Positions 18,019 through 26,797 of a stretch of DNA of 64,000 bases are shown one piece after another (the stretch's first letter is position 1; each line of letters begins with the position of its first letter). The DNA is taken from NCBI GenBank assembly GCA_965229095.1, contig OZ245855.1, positions 4,092,001 to 4,156,000 on the forward strand, given 5' to 3'. The position numbers and the translations under genes are program-made. This DNA is from Taibaiella sp965229095. Lineage in GTDB: Bacteria > Bacteroidota > Bacteroidia > Chitinophagales > Chitinophagaceae. Under the pieces are notes generated by a model that was not told where the DNA came from, did no database searches, and saw only the letters and a list, made by a program, of their open reading frames with translations.

Positions 18019-18043
18019 ACTGCTTCTGCTTAATATCATTCCT

Positions 18044-18961
18044 TTGATCGCAACTATATACAAATCCACGGGGAGCTTTTACCTGGCCTACGACGATACC
18101 GGTACCAAATGGAATTGCCGGGTAAGGGGACGATTAAAGATAGACGAAGAAATATCCTCAACCAATCCCATCGCCGTGGGCGACAGGGTGGTATTGCTGA
18201 TCGAAGACGAGGCCGAACATTCGGCCATCATTACCAATATCGAAGGCCGGGAGAACTATATGGTGCGCACCTCGCCCCACAACCGTCACCAGAAGCATAT
18301 TGTAGCCGCCAACCTGGACAGCGCGCTGTTGGTAGCCACCATCAAAGAGCCTCGTACCTCTAATGGCTTTATCGATCGTTTCCTGATAACAGCTGAAGCT
18401 TATCATATACCGGCCATTATCGTATTCAATAAGGCAGACCTGCTGAAAGGGAAATACAAAGAAGAATGGGAGCATCGCCGTACGATCTACGAAGCCATAG
18501 GCTACGAAACCTTTACCAGTACGGCCATCAAGGGCGATGGCTTGGACCTGCTGAGCGCCAGGTTGAAAGATAAAACGACCTTGTTCAGCGGGCATTCGGG
18601 TGTAGGGAAAAGTACACTCATCAATTATTTTATACCGGATAAACATCTGAGAGTGCAGGAAGTATCGGGTTGGAGTGGCAAAGGGCAACATACCACCACC
18701 TTTGCCGAGATGTTTGACCTCCCTTTTGGCGGACGCATTATCGACACACCCGGTGTAAAAGAGTTTGGCATCGTAGATATGGCCAGGGAAGAACTTTCCC
18801 ATTATTTCCCCGAAATGAAAAGCCGTTTGCAGGATTGCCGCTTTAATAATTGTATTCATATCAACGAACCTGGCTGTGCCGTGAAAGCCGCTGTGGAAGA
18901 GGGTGAGATCAGCATAGAGCGCTTCGAAAGTTACGTTACGATCCTTTCCAGCCTTGAGTAG
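18044..18961 (+). CDS. rsgA: Small ribosomal subunit biogenesis GTPase RsgA
   Basis: 305 residues. RsgA is a circularly permuted GTPase that helps late maturation of the 30S subunit. Order of motifs: an OB-fold at about 1-65, G4 NKAD near 128-131, the P-loop GHSGVGKST near 184-192, DTPGVKEFG near 240-248, and a C-terminal zinc knuckle (Cys residues in QDCRFNNCIHINEPGCAV). The start is most likely a TTG at 18044: it places the first residues (IATIYKSTGSFYLAYDD) as in other RsgA proteins, and no ATG or GTG occurs nearby in frame. It lies 25 bases after gldF. Confidence 0.92.
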   Translation: MIATIYKSTGSFYLAYDDTGTKWNCRVRGRLKIDEEISSTNPIAVGDRVVLLIEDEAEHSAIITNIEGRENYMVRTSPHNRHQKHIVAANLDSALLVATIKEPRTSNGFIDRFLITAEAYHIPAIIVFNKADLLKGKYKEEWEHRRTIYEAIGYETFTSTAIKGDGLDLLSARLKDKTTLFSGHSGVGKSTLINYFIPDKHLRVQEVSGWSGKGQHTTTFAEMFDLPFGGRIIDTPGVKEFGIVDMAREELSHYFPEMKSRLQDCRFNNCIHINEPGCAVKAAVEEGEISIERFESYVTILSSLE

Positions 18962-19031
18962 CTGGGGTTGGGATGCCTTGCTGCAAAAGTCACTTAACAT
19001 TCACTTACCAAATTTATCCTGACGGCGCTTG

Positions 19032-19039
19032 TACCTTTG
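19032..19039 (+). promoter_or_regulatory. Predicted -7 element of the SCO-protein gene
   Basis: TACCTTTG matches TAnnTTTG and ends 22 bases before the ATG at 19062. No matching -33 element was found. Confidence 0.45.
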
Positions 19040-19061
19040 CCCCCTCATTGAATCAACATCT

Positions 19062-19724
19062 ATGAAGCGTCAACGGATTACCGTAATATTGATCACCTTC
19101 TTCATTCTGCTGTCTTCAGGTTTTGCCTTTTACTACTATTCCCTCAGTAAAAAAATGAGACAGCCCGAACTGGCCGTAGTGGGAGAGCCCGGACAAAAGA
19201 TCCGCCCTTTTGCTTTTGCCAACCAGGAAGGCGATACGATTACCAATAAAAACATCAAGGGCAAGGTGCTTGTGGTAGAGTATTTCTTTACTACCTGTAA
19301 AGGCATTTGCCCCAAAATGAATGAGAACATGTCCAAGGTGTACCAGGCCTACCGCAGCGATGATGATGTGCTTATCCTGTCGCATACCGTAGATCCGGAA
19401 AGGGATTCGGTAAAGGCCATGAAAGCCTATAGCCTGCGCTTTGATGCTGATCCTAAACGTTGGATGTTCCTTACCGGTACCAAGCAGGCGTTGTACGACC
19501 AGGCTTATTACAGCTACCTCATGACGGCTGTTGACGAGCGCAATCCCAATATTGACGAGGATTTTATTCATACCCAGAAATTTGTGCTGGTCGACAAAAG
19601 AGGGCAGTTGCGCATGCGGGTAGATAAGGAAGGCAAGCCCGAAGCTTACGACGGTACCAACGAGAAGTCGGTAGCCCAACTGATCGATGATATTAAATTG
19701 CTGGAAACCGAAGACGAGAAATAG
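19062..19724 (+). CDS. SCO1/SenC family copper-binding thioredoxin-fold protein
   Basis: 220 residues. A membrane anchor near residues 7-26 is followed by a thioredoxin-like domain with the motif CKGICPKM (CxxxC) and a conserved distal histidine in DFIHTQKF, the three copper ligands of SCO proteins. Such proteins deliver copper to, or reduce, the CuA centre of cytochrome oxidase in the periplasm. It is close (about 2 kb) to the COX1-like fragment gene, but no full oxidase operon is present in the window. The ATG at 19062 is chosen because it starts the membrane anchor. Confidence 0.9.
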   Translation: MKRQRITVILITFFILLSSGFAFYYYSLSKKMRQPELAVVGEPGQKIRPFAFANQEGDTITNKNIKGKVLVVEYFFTTCKGICPKMNENMSKVYQAYRSDDDVLILSHTVDPERDSVKAMKAYSLRFDADPKRWMFLTGTKQALYDQAYYSYLMTAVDERNPNIDEDFIHTQKFVLVDKRGQLRMRVDKEGKPEAYDGTNEKSVAQLIDDIKLLETEDEK

Positions 19725-19746
19725 TGATCTCCCTTAAAAATAAACC

Positions 19747-20094
19747 ATGCAGGAACTAAGTCTTAAGGAAGCGCAGCAAAAAGTGGACGAATGGATCAGG
19801 ACCATTGGCGTGCGCTACTTTGAGCCGCTCACGAATCTGGGTATCCTGATGGAAGAAACCGGGGAGCTGGCCCGCATTATGGTGCGGCAATACGGCGAGC
19901 AATCGTTCAAGCCCTCGGATAAAGGCAAGGACCTGGGCGACGAGATGGCCGATGTACTCTGGGTACTGCTCTGCCTCGCCAATCAATGCGGCATAGACCT
20001 GAACGAAGCACTACAAAAGAATTTTGATAAGAAAACAGGACGGGATGCTACCCGGCACCTGGAAAACGATAAGCTCAGCGATACCCCGCAGTAA
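19747..20094 (+). CDS. MazG-like nucleotide pyrophosphohydrolase
   Basis: 115 residues. The all-alpha NTP pyrophosphatase fold is shown by EETGEL (residues 36-41), followed by GDEMADVLWVLLCLAN, which together hold the magnesium-binding acidic residues. Single-domain enzymes of this type hydrolyse dCTP, dUTP or damaged NTPs. In Bacteroidota this short form is widely conserved. It lies 22 bases after the SCO gene and ends with a strong terminator, so the two genes may share a transcript. Confidence 0.9.
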   Translation: MQELSLKEAQQKVDEWIRTIGVRYFEPLTNLGILMEETGELARIMVRQYGEQSFKPSDKGKDLGDEMADVLWVLLCLANQCGIDLNEALQKNFDKKTGRDATRHLENDKLSDTPQ

Positions 20095-20114
20095 GTACCT
20101 TATTTTACAGAACG

Positions 20115-20147
20115 AATACCTGCAGCTTTTCAAACCCTGCAGGTATT
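20115..20147 (+). terminator. Intrinsic terminator after the MazG gene
   Basis: Perfect 11-bp stem (20115-20125 with 20137-20147) followed by CTTATTTTT. Confidence 0.85.
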
Positions 20148-20180
20148 CTTATTTTTACACCTTTGAAACACAACTTTTTT

Positions 20181-20954
20181 ATGAAGCATTGCTATTACAG
20201 GTTTATTCTCCTTTGCTCCCTGGCCTGGCTCCTTGCCGGGAACAGCTACAGCCAGAACCGGCTGCGCACCGATAATACGATCGTATGGCTCAATACCTTT
20301 CATGCCATCAATATCAATTCCCATTGGGCTGTGTTGGCCGAATACCAGTGGCGGCGTACCGAAGGTATTAAGTCCTGGCAGCAAAGCCTGCTTCGTGGCG
20401 GCATTCAGTATAAGTTCAAGAATGGTGTAAGCGTGCTGGCCGGCTATGGATGGATCGAAACCTTTCCCTATGGCGACTATCCGCCGGCGGCGCCGCAACC
20501 CTTTCCCGAACACCGGATCTACGAACAAGTAATCTGGAACGATAACATAGGCAGGGTGCAGCTCAACCACCGGGGCAGGCTGGAGCAACGTTTCCTGGGC
20601 GTGCTCAACCCGCAATCCGACGATGGCAGGGAGATTACCAAATGGAACTACCTGAACCGCCTGCGTTACCAGCTACGGGCTACGGTTCCATTGAATCATG
20701 TCACGATGACGGATAAAACCTGGTATGCGGCTGCCTTTGACGAGGTATTTATAGGTTTTGGGAAAAATGTCAATGCCAATATCTTCGACCAGAACAGGCT
20801 TGGCGTACTGCTGGGCTACAAGCTCAATAAACGTTTCAGCCTGGAAGGCGGTTACCTGAACCAAACCCTGCAGCAACCACAGCCTGTGGGCGGCAAGCCG
20901 GTGTTCCAGTACAATAATGGACTAATTCTGAACCTGCTCTGCAACTGGAACTAG
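20181..20954 (+). CDS. DUF2490-like outer-membrane beta-barrel protein
   Basis: 257 residues from the ATG at 20181, which starts a signal peptide (MKHCYYRFILLCSLAWLLAG...). Features typical of DUF2490 are present: an early TIVWLNTFHAININSHWAVLAEYQWR and a later DEVFIGFGKNVNANIFDQNRLG, with a C-terminal aromatic residue region. It is likely a small outer-membrane barrel. DUF2490 proteins are widespread in Bacteroidota and have no assigned substrate. Confidence 0.85.
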   Translation: MKHCYYRFILLCSLAWLLAGNSYSQNRLRTDNTIVWLNTFHAININSHWAVLAEYQWRRTEGIKSWQQSLLRGGIQYKFKNGVSVLAGYGWIETFPYGDYPPAAPQPFPEHRIYEQVIWNDNIGRVQLNHRGRLEQRFLGVLNPQSDDGREITKWNYLNRLRYQLRATVPLNHVTMTDKTWYAAAFDEVFIGFGKNVNANIFDQNRLGVLLGYKLNKRFSLEGGYLNQTLQQPQPVGGKPVFQYNNGLILNLLCNWN

Positions 20955-21006
20955 CTGCGCATTCTTACAAAGAAATTCTATCTTAGCGGCCTAAAAACTT
21001 TGGAAC

Positions 21007-21603
21007 ATGAAAACAAAATTAATGACCGTACTGGCACTGATCGCTGTGTTTGCCCTGCAGCCGGCCTTTGCCCAAAAGATCAAAGTAAAAGAAGGCAGCC
21101 TCGATGTGCTTAAAGGGGTGAGTAAATTGAACCTCGATTTTGACTACAGCAATATGAGCGTTGGCAAATTCAAGACGGAAGCAGAGTATGTGGAGAAGAA
21201 AAAAGGAGAGTACAACAAGAAAGAAGACGGTAAGGGCGACAAATGGGAGAAAGACTGGATCGCCGACCGTAAAGACCGCTATGAGCCTCAGTTCACCGAG
21301 CTGTTCAACAAGGCCAGCGATGGTGTAAAAGTAGGTGAATATGCCAGCGAAAAATATACCCTTATTGTAAAGACCACAAAGACCGAGCCCGGCTTTAATA
21401 TCGCGATCACCCGTAAAAATGCGGAGCTGGAAGGCGAAATCCTGATTGTGGAAACAGCTAATCCAAGCAACGTAGTCGTGCGGATGAGTTTTGAAAAAGC
21501 TCTTGGCCGCAGCTTTGGCGGATACGATTATGATACCGGTTTTCGCATCCAGGAAGCCTATGCCGACCTGGGTAAAGCACTGGGAAAATACATGAGCAAG
21601 TAA
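21007..21603 (+). CDS. Secreted hypothetical protein
   Basis: 198 residues with a signal peptide (MKTKLMTVLALIAVFALQPAFAQ). The mature part is rich in Lys and Glu (KKKGEYNKKEDGKGDKWEKD) with beta-rich segments such as YTLIVKTTKTEPGFNI and a helical C-terminus. No lipobox or membrane segment. I recognise it only as a type of hypothetical protein common in Bacteroidota. A strong bidirectional terminator follows. Confidence 0.82.
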   Translation: MKTKLMTVLALIAVFALQPAFAQKIKVKEGSLDVLKGVSKLNLDFDYSNMSVGKFKTEAEYVEKKKGEYNKKEDGKGDKWEKDWIADRKDRYEPQFTELFNKASDGVKVGEYASEKYTLIVKTTKTEPGFNIAITRKNAELEGEILIVETANPSNVVVRMSFEKALGRSFGGYDYDTGFRIQEAYADLGKALGKYMSK

Positions 21604-21617
21604 AATCTGACTTAATA

Positions 21618-21656
21618 TCAATAAAGAAGGCGGCTATTAGCCGCCTTCTTTATTGA
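21618..21656. terminator. Bidirectional terminator between convergent genes
   Basis: Perfect 19-bp stem (21618-21636 with 21638-21656). AT-rich outer arms give T-runs on both strands. It serves the secreted hypothetical gene on the plus strand and the T9SS cargo gene on the minus strand. Confidence 0.88.
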
Positions 21657-21659
21657 TGC

Positions 21660-23645
21660 TTATCGCAGCAAGGTGAGCGCCCCCTTTTGGAACAATTCTT
21701 CGGCGCCTTCAGGCTTTGCCTTTACTGTATAATAGTAAACCCCTATGTCTGCTTTAAGACCCGCCATAGTGCCGTCCCATCCGCGGTCCTGGGCATTGGA
21801 GCTAAAGGCCATCTGGCCCCAGCGGTTGTAGATCTTCAGTTCGTAAAATTGCAGAGCGCGCGAACAAGGATAACGCGGCAGGAAAATATCATTGATCCCG
21901 TCGGCATTGGGGCTGAAAGCCGTAGGTACGAACAGGTGATTGCAATGGCAATTTTCGTAGTTTACCCGCATCGAATCCCGGGTAATGCCGCAAGCGCTTT
22001 GGGCCATAACGATGATTGTGCCTTCCTGGTTTACCCGGTAGCTGTTCCCGTGGCTGCCGTCCTGCCAAGTGTACTGTACATCGGGATAGGCTGGTAGTGT
22101 GATCGTCCATGTAGTGCCTTTGCATACCGTAGTGTCGCCCGGCAGCAGCGACGTGTTGAGCGGCGGTAATATGTTAAAGGTATCGGTATGCCGGGCGCAT
22201 GGGCCGGTAGTACGTACCCAGTAAGTGCCCTGCTGGGTTACGGTAATGCTGGAGTCGCTGCTGCCGTTGTTCCACAGGTAGGTGCCCCTCCGGGAGGCCC
22301 CGATAACCAGAGGGATATTGCTGCATAGCCTTTGTGTAGTGAAGGCCGAACTTGCCGCCCCTCCGGGCTGTAAAGCAGCGACCGGGAACAGCATGGGAAA
22401 GCCTTCTTCCAATAAAGGCGATGCGAGGCCGCTTTCAAACCCGCAAGCTGCACCTGATGCATCGGGAGTATTGATGCGGGCAAGCGGCACCACATCGGTA
22501 GACAGGAACATCTGCAGGTCGCCCGAAGCGATATAGATCCGTTCGTCGGGGCCCAGGCGCATGTCGGTTATAAAAGGGCTGCTTCCCTGGCCTACCGGCG
22601 GTACCGTGCCTATGACTTGCGCTGCGGCTACCGTTGTTGCGATGGTAGGCAGGCTAAGGTCGTATTGCAATACCTTATTCCAGGTCGCTACATCGTAATC
22701 GGCGCGCTGTACTGCGTATAGCTTTTTGCTGTCGGGCGAGAAACTCATGGGGAAACAACCGTACATAAAAGGGCTGTAATCAAGATCCTGGTACAAGCTC
22801 CTGGCATTGGAAAAAATGCCGGTTTGTGCATTAAAGCCGATCAGCTCGAAGGAGGCATAAGTACCGGGATCAAAAGGCAAGGCAATAGAATGCCGCCAGG
22901 AAAACAAAGCCAGTGTAGTGCCATCGGGCGAAAATTTGCCATAATGGAATCCCGAGCCGGGCTTATTGTCGGCTAGGAAATTGACGCCAGCCATAGAGGA
23001 TACCGGGGAGCCAACCCCGGCCGTAGTTACAGGGTAAGCAAGGAATGTGGCGGCATCCTGCAAGTGAACGGCAATCCAGGAGCTATCGCAGCCGGGGCCA
23101 CGGTTGCCCGCCAGGAAACAGCGCATAACCTCTCTTTTAAGCAGTATTTTTTTGCTGCCCGGCAGCACATCGCCGTTGCCGCCATTCAGCTGCATGTCTA
23201 TAACGGAGTAATACAAGGAAGGCTGTATCATCGTATCGGCGGCGGTAGCGGGGAGATCGACCGAAATGCTGTCGGGCAGCAAGGAAAAGAGGTGGTATTG
23301 CGTGCCGCCTTTATGCAGGATGAGGGCGCTGCAGGGATGTAGGTTAAAGCGGGTTTCGGCGCCATTGAGCAATACGCCGTTGGGCATAGGCAAATGATCT
23401 TTGCCGTACACGATATTGCCATTGGTATAAAAAAGAAGCGCTCCCGTGGAATCGCAAATGGAAGCAGGCTGCCCGTTGCTAGGTACCGCGGGCGTGGGGA
23501 TAAATACCGGCCCGGGCATGGGATTGAAGTCGAGGGAAACGAAAGGAGCATACCAGGTATTGTTTTCCTTTTGTGCCAGCAAGATCCCAGGCAACAAAAG
23601 GAAAATGCCGAGCGCTATAGGGAAAAAGTATAGTTTTCTGAACAT
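21660..23645 (-). CDS. Large secreted protein with gliding-motility (type B) T9SS C-terminal domain
   Basis: 661 residues. A signal peptide (MFRKLYFFPIALGIFLLLPGILLA) leads a long region with WD/kelch-like strands (YSVIDMQLNG, KFSPDGTTLALFSW, FSPDSKKLYAVQ), probably a beta-propeller. Two Ig-like stretches follow (TYLWNNGSSDSSITVTQQG..., YTWQDGSHGNSYRVNQEG...). The last ~85 residues (VPTAFSPNADGINDIFLP, LKIYNRWGQMAF, GWDGT, GVYYYTV) are the CHU-C/type B sorting domain recognised by the type IX secretion system. It is therefore probably exported to or across the outer membrane. Function of the propeller is unknown. Confidence 0.9.
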   Translation of the reverse strand: MFRKLYFFPIALGIFLLLPGILLAQKENNTWYAPFVSLDFNPMPGPVFIPTPAVPSNGQPASICDSTGALLFYTNGNIVYGKDHLPMPNGVLLNGAETRFNLHPCSALILHKGGTQYHLFSLLPDSISVDLPATAADTMIQPSLYYSVIDMQLNGGNGDVLPGSKKILLKREVMRCFLAGNRGPGCDSSWIAVHLQDAATFLAYPVTTAGVGSPVSSMAGVNFLADNKPGSGFHYGKFSPDGTTLALFSWRHSIALPFDPGTYASFELIGFNAQTGIFSNARSLYQDLDYSPFMYGCFPMSFSPDSKKLYAVQRADYDVATWNKVLQYDLSLPTIATTVAAAQVIGTVPPVGQGSSPFITDMRLGPDERIYIASGDLQMFLSTDVVPLARINTPDASGAACGFESGLASPLLEEGFPMLFPVAALQPGGAASSAFTTQRLCSNIPLVIGASRRGTYLWNNGSSDSSITVTQQGTYWVRTTGPCARHTDTFNILPPLNTSLLPGDTTVCKGTTWTITLPAYPDVQYTWQDGSHGNSYRVNQEGTIIVMAQSACGITRDSMRVNYENCHCNHLFVPTAFSPNADGINDIFLPRYPCSRALQFYELKIYNRWGQMAFSSNAQDRGWDGTMAGLKADIGVYYYTVKAKPEGAEELFQKGALTLLR

Positions 23646-23885
23646 GGTTGTTGGAATAAGAAGCAGGTAATGGGCATGGCTTTTGCCATGGCTCCTAAAA
23701 GAGACGTAGCCTTACGGTCATTTTCTTAGAACCATGAGGGGAAAATCATGGTTTTCAGGTAGAAAACACCCGGGAATCCTGTTCATAAGAAAATGCTGAT
23801 AGCTGCATAACCAGGCTTTTTGTATATACTTTGTTTTTTTTCTAAATCTTGTTTTACTTTTACGGCCTTAAATAATTGATTTACC

Positions 23886-24659
23886 ATGATGAATAAGCAT
23901 CCGGAAGGGTATGTGCATACTTCCATTGAGAATGGAATCGGCAAAATTGAATTTTATCACCCGGCCAGTAACTCGCTGCCAGGCGCAATCCTGACCGATC
24001 TGGCACATGCCATCAACGATGTGGGTACCGACGACCGTGCCAAGGTGATCGTGCTGCAAAGCGGCGGCGAAAGATCTTTTTGTGCGGGCGCTTCTTTCGA
24101 TGAGCTGCTGGCTATTACCAACGAAGCCGAAGGAAAGAAATTCTTCACTGGCTTTGCCCTGGTGATTAATGCTATGCGCAAATGTCATAAGTTCATCATC
24201 GCCCGTGTACAGGGAAAGGCTGTGGGCGGCGGTGTCGGCATTATTTCTGCTGCAGATTACGCTATTGCCGTAGATACGGCTTCTATCAAATTAAGCGAGC
24301 TGGCCGTAGGCATAGGGCCATTTGTGGTAGGACCGGCGGTACAACGTAAAGTAGGCGTTTCGGGCTTCTCTCAATTGGCGATAGATGCTACAGAATGGCG
24401 TAGCGCCGACTGGGCACGCAAGCACGGCCTGTACTCCGAAGTACATACAGATGTATCTCTTGTAGATGAGGCAGTAATGGCTTTGGCCAATAAATTGTCG
24501 CATTCCAACCCCGAAGCCATGACCCAGCTGAAGAAAATCTTCTGGGAAGGTACCGAGGACTGGGACGAATTGCTGACCCGCCGTGCAGGAATCAGCGGTA
24601 AACTGGTGCTGAGCGAATTTAGTCATAACGCTATACACTCATTTAAGAAAAAAAGCTAA
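23886..24659 (+). CDS. Enoyl-CoA hydratase/isomerase (crotonase) family protein
   Basis: 257 residues. The crotonase fold shows in VIVLQSGGERSFCAGASFDELL (oxyanion-hole CAGASF) and VQGKAVGGGVGIISAADYAIAVD (second oxyanion-hole region GGG). The exact reaction, hydration or isomerisation of an acyl-CoA, cannot be read from sequence. It lies 62 bases upstream of infC in the same direction; a separate promoter element precedes infC. No fatty-acid oxidation cluster is nearby. Confidence 0.88.
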   Translation: MMNKHPEGYVHTSIENGIGKIEFYHPASNSLPGAILTDLAHAINDVGTDDRAKVIVLQSGGERSFCAGASFDELLAITNEAEGKKFFTGFALVINAMRKCHKFIIARVQGKAVGGGVGIISAADYAIAVDTASIKLSELAVGIGPFVVGPAVQRKVGVSGFSQLAIDATEWRSADWARKHGLYSEVHTDVSLVDEAVMALANKLSHSNPEAMTQLKKIFWEGTEDWDELLTRRAGISGKLVLSEFSHNAIHSFKKKS

Positions 24660-24687
24660 TTTCTTAAGCAGATTTTATTATAAAGCC

Positions 24688-24695
24688 TATCTTTG
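24688..24695 (+). promoter_or_regulatory. Predicted -7 element of the infC promoter
   Basis: TATCTTTG matches TAnnTTTG, 26 bases before the infC ATG. No good -33 match. Confidence 0.4.
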
Positions 24696-24721
24696 CGTAC
24701 CATTTAACACTAAAAGACTTA

Positions 24722-25270
24722 ATGCAGAAAAGAGTAAAGCCAAGATTACCCATTAGAAAGGAAGCGGAACACCGCATCAACCAATTTATCAAGGCCCCGC
24801 AAGTTCGCGTTGTGGGCGAGAATATAGAGCCGGGGGTCTATTCCCTGGAGGAAGCCCGTAAAATGGCGGAAGAGCTGGAAGTTGACCTTGTAGAAATTTC
24901 CCCTAATGCAGATCCACCGGTATGCCGGCTGGTCGACTATAATAAATTCCTCTACGAGAAAAAGAAGAAGGAAAAAGAACAAAAAGCAAAGGCAAAGCAA
25001 ACGGAAGTTAAAGAGATCCGTTTTACTCCCAACACTGATGACCACGATTTCGATTTTAAAGCGAAACATGCAGAAAAATTCCTGCAGGATGGTAATAAAG
25101 TAAAATGTTTTGTTCAGTTCAAAGGCCGTTCGATCCTGTTCCAGGACCGGGGCCAGCTATTGTTGCTGAAATTCGCCGAACGCCTTTCCGAGTGGGGTGC
25201 GTTGGAAGCCATGCCCAAGATGGAAGGCCGGAGAATGTTGGCGATGTTTACGCCTAAAAAGAAGAAATAA
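24722..25270 (+). CDS. infC: Translation initiation factor IF-3
   Basis: 182 residues with both IF-3 domains and the lysine-rich linker: N-terminal INQFIKAPQVRVVGENIEPGVYSLEEA and PPVCRLVDYNKFLYE, the linker KKKKEKEQKAKAKQTEVKEIRF, and C-terminal HDFDFKAKHAEKFLQDGNKVK and FKGRSILFQDRGQLLL. IF-3 binds the 30S subunit and controls start-codon choice. The start codon is ATG rather than the rare codon used by E. coli infC. The ribosomal protein genes rpmI and rplT that usually follow infC are not downstream. Confidence 0.96.
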   Translation: MQKRVKPRLPIRKEAEHRINQFIKAPQVRVVGENIEPGVYSLEEARKMAEELEVDLVEISPNADPPVCRLVDYNKFLYEKKKKEKEQKAKAKQTEVKEIRFTPNTDDHDFDFKAKHAEKFLQDGNKVKCFVQFKGRSILFQDRGQLLLLKFAERLSEWGALEAMPKMEGRRMLAMFTPKKKK

Positions 25271-25573
25271 AGGCTGTTCGGGGAAAAAATTGTCCTTAAC
25301 ATTGCCTTTTAGAAATATTTTTTTTGTAAATTAATATTTTAGCTTAGTTTTACACTTTGTTTTCATGGTGATAGGGTTTATATGGGCTGGCTCATTCTTG
25401 GGCTGGCTTTCCTTTTTTAGCGAAGTGCCCTCCTGTTTTTGTTAAGTTGCTGCAACCGTTCCCATTTCATGCAGGGCTTTAAGCGCCATTTTGTATTTTT
25501 AGGACTTTATTTATCCTTGGCGGCCAATAAACCGTCTTTACTATACACAGGCAGCATACAGAAAAACAATTTC
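25271..25573. other. Intergenic region after infC
   Basis: About 300 bases with no supported gene, terminator or clear promoter. A short 26-codon open frame from 25364 is hydrophobic but has no further support. No L35 or L20 coding sequence is present. Confidence 0.5.
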
Positions 25574-26725
25574 ATGAAAATAAAAGCGCTACTTTTTACA
25601 CTCTTGCTTTCGGGGCTTGCTTCCGGCAGCTTTGCACAGCTCTCGGCCTTTACCAGTTTTCAGAACCAGTTTATGGTATGGGATAACGGTATGATCCGGA
25701 AGATCGAATACCTGGTACCCCTACAGGTTAAAATAGGCCGCAGCGCCATACCTTATATCGATAATTCCCGCAGCTTCAAAATATACCACAATGGCGGCGC
25801 GTTAAAGATCAACGACGGGTTTACCAATAATTTCCAGGTATCCGATAACCTGATCACCTACCAGAACGCCAGGGCATTGAACGTATGGGATGCCGGGAAG
25901 GTCACCAACCTTTCCAAATATTGCGAGCAGTTTTACCTGGGCGACAGTCTCGTGGTATTTTTCGATGGCGTACAAAAAGAATTCAGGGCCTATTACGATG
26001 GGCAGGTACATCCTATCGAAGGCTTTCTGGCAGCAACCAATACTACCAATCTTTTCAATACGGATGAAGCCACGATCCGTATTTCCAGTGAAATGGATAT
26101 TGCTTCAGGTGCTTTGCCCAGCATCAAAGTTTCGGACAACATAGCTGCCTACATCAATTACGCCAACCAGTTCCGCATTTTCTACCGGGGACAGATCATC
26201 GAGCAGGAAAATTACCAGGTTACCAGCTTTGATGTGGGCCGGAACAATGTGGCTTATGTAGATGCGAACCGGGAGTTTAAAGTCTTTCACGACGGCCAGA
26301 CCAGGCAAATAGATAATTTCCCGCCTTACAGCTATGCCGCGGGCGACAATGTAGTGGCCTTCATCGGCTATGATAATTATTTCAAGATCTTTTACCAGGA
26401 TTCGGTGTACAATATAGGGTACTTTCAGCCCGACTTTGTGGTAAAAGACAATGTAGTAGCCTTCCAGGATGCCACAGGTTATTTCAAAGTATTTTACAAA
26501 GGGCAGCTCTACACTTTGGAGAGTTATTATCCCGCTAATTTTAAAGCGGGCTACAATTCTGTAGCCTATGTGAACCGGGCCAATGTGCTGCGGTTGTTCT
26601 CCGAAGGAGATATATATGATGTAACCAATGCCGACGTCTCCGATTGGCGGCTCGATTACGATGTAATACAATACCGCTTTGGCGCCAATATGTTCAAGGT
26701 ATTTTATAAAGGCCGGACGTATTAA
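25574..26725 (+). CDS. Secreted repeat protein of unknown function
   Basis: 383 residues from the ATG at 25574, which starts a signal peptide (MKIKALLFTLLLSGLASGSFAQ); the frame remains open further upstream but without a signal. The whole mature protein is made of about nine degenerate repeats of roughly 40 residues with the pattern NxVAYxD..FKVFYxGQ..., for example NVVAFQDATGYFKVFYKGQ and NNVAYVDANREFKVFHDGQ. Such strand-rich repeats could form a beta-propeller. No catalytic motif or sorting domain was seen, and I do not recognise a named family. Confidence 0.8.
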   Translation: MKIKALLFTLLLSGLASGSFAQLSAFTSFQNQFMVWDNGMIRKIEYLVPLQVKIGRSAIPYIDNSRSFKIYHNGGALKINDGFTNNFQVSDNLITYQNARALNVWDAGKVTNLSKYCEQFYLGDSLVVFFDGVQKEFRAYYDGQVHPIEGFLAATNTTNLFNTDEATIRISSEMDIASGALPSIKVSDNIAAYINYANQFRIFYRGQIIEQENYQVTSFDVGRNNVAYVDANREFKVFHDGQTRQIDNFPPYSYAAGDNVVAFIGYDNYFKIFYQDSVYNIGYFQPDFVVKDNVVAFQDATGYFKVFYKGQLYTLESYYPANFKAGYNSVAYVNRANVLRLFSEGDIYDVTNADVSDWRLDYDVIQYRFGANMFKVFYKGRTY

Positions 26726-26742
26726 TACGCCGTCCGGATAAA

Positions 26743-26786
26743 CAACAGGAAAGGGCCGCCCACTACCGGGCGGCCCTTTCCTGTTG
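26743..26786. terminator. Strong hairpin between convergent repeat-protein and miaA genes
   Basis: Perfect 19-bp GC-rich stem (26743-26761 with 26768-26786). No long T-run, but position between two convergent stops suggests a shared terminator. Confidence 0.75.
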
Positions 26787-26797
26787 CATACGTTTTC

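Noticed and set aside
17242..19062. A cytochrome oxidase operon around the COX1-like fragment and the SCO gene
   Set aside because: No CtaC, CtaD, CtaE or assembly genes lie between them, and the COX1-like protein lacks most heme ligands; the two genes are also separated by gldF and rsgA.
25364..25444. 26-codon hydrophobic frame after infC
   Set aside because: No promoter, no terminator and no conservation evidence available; rejected as a gene.
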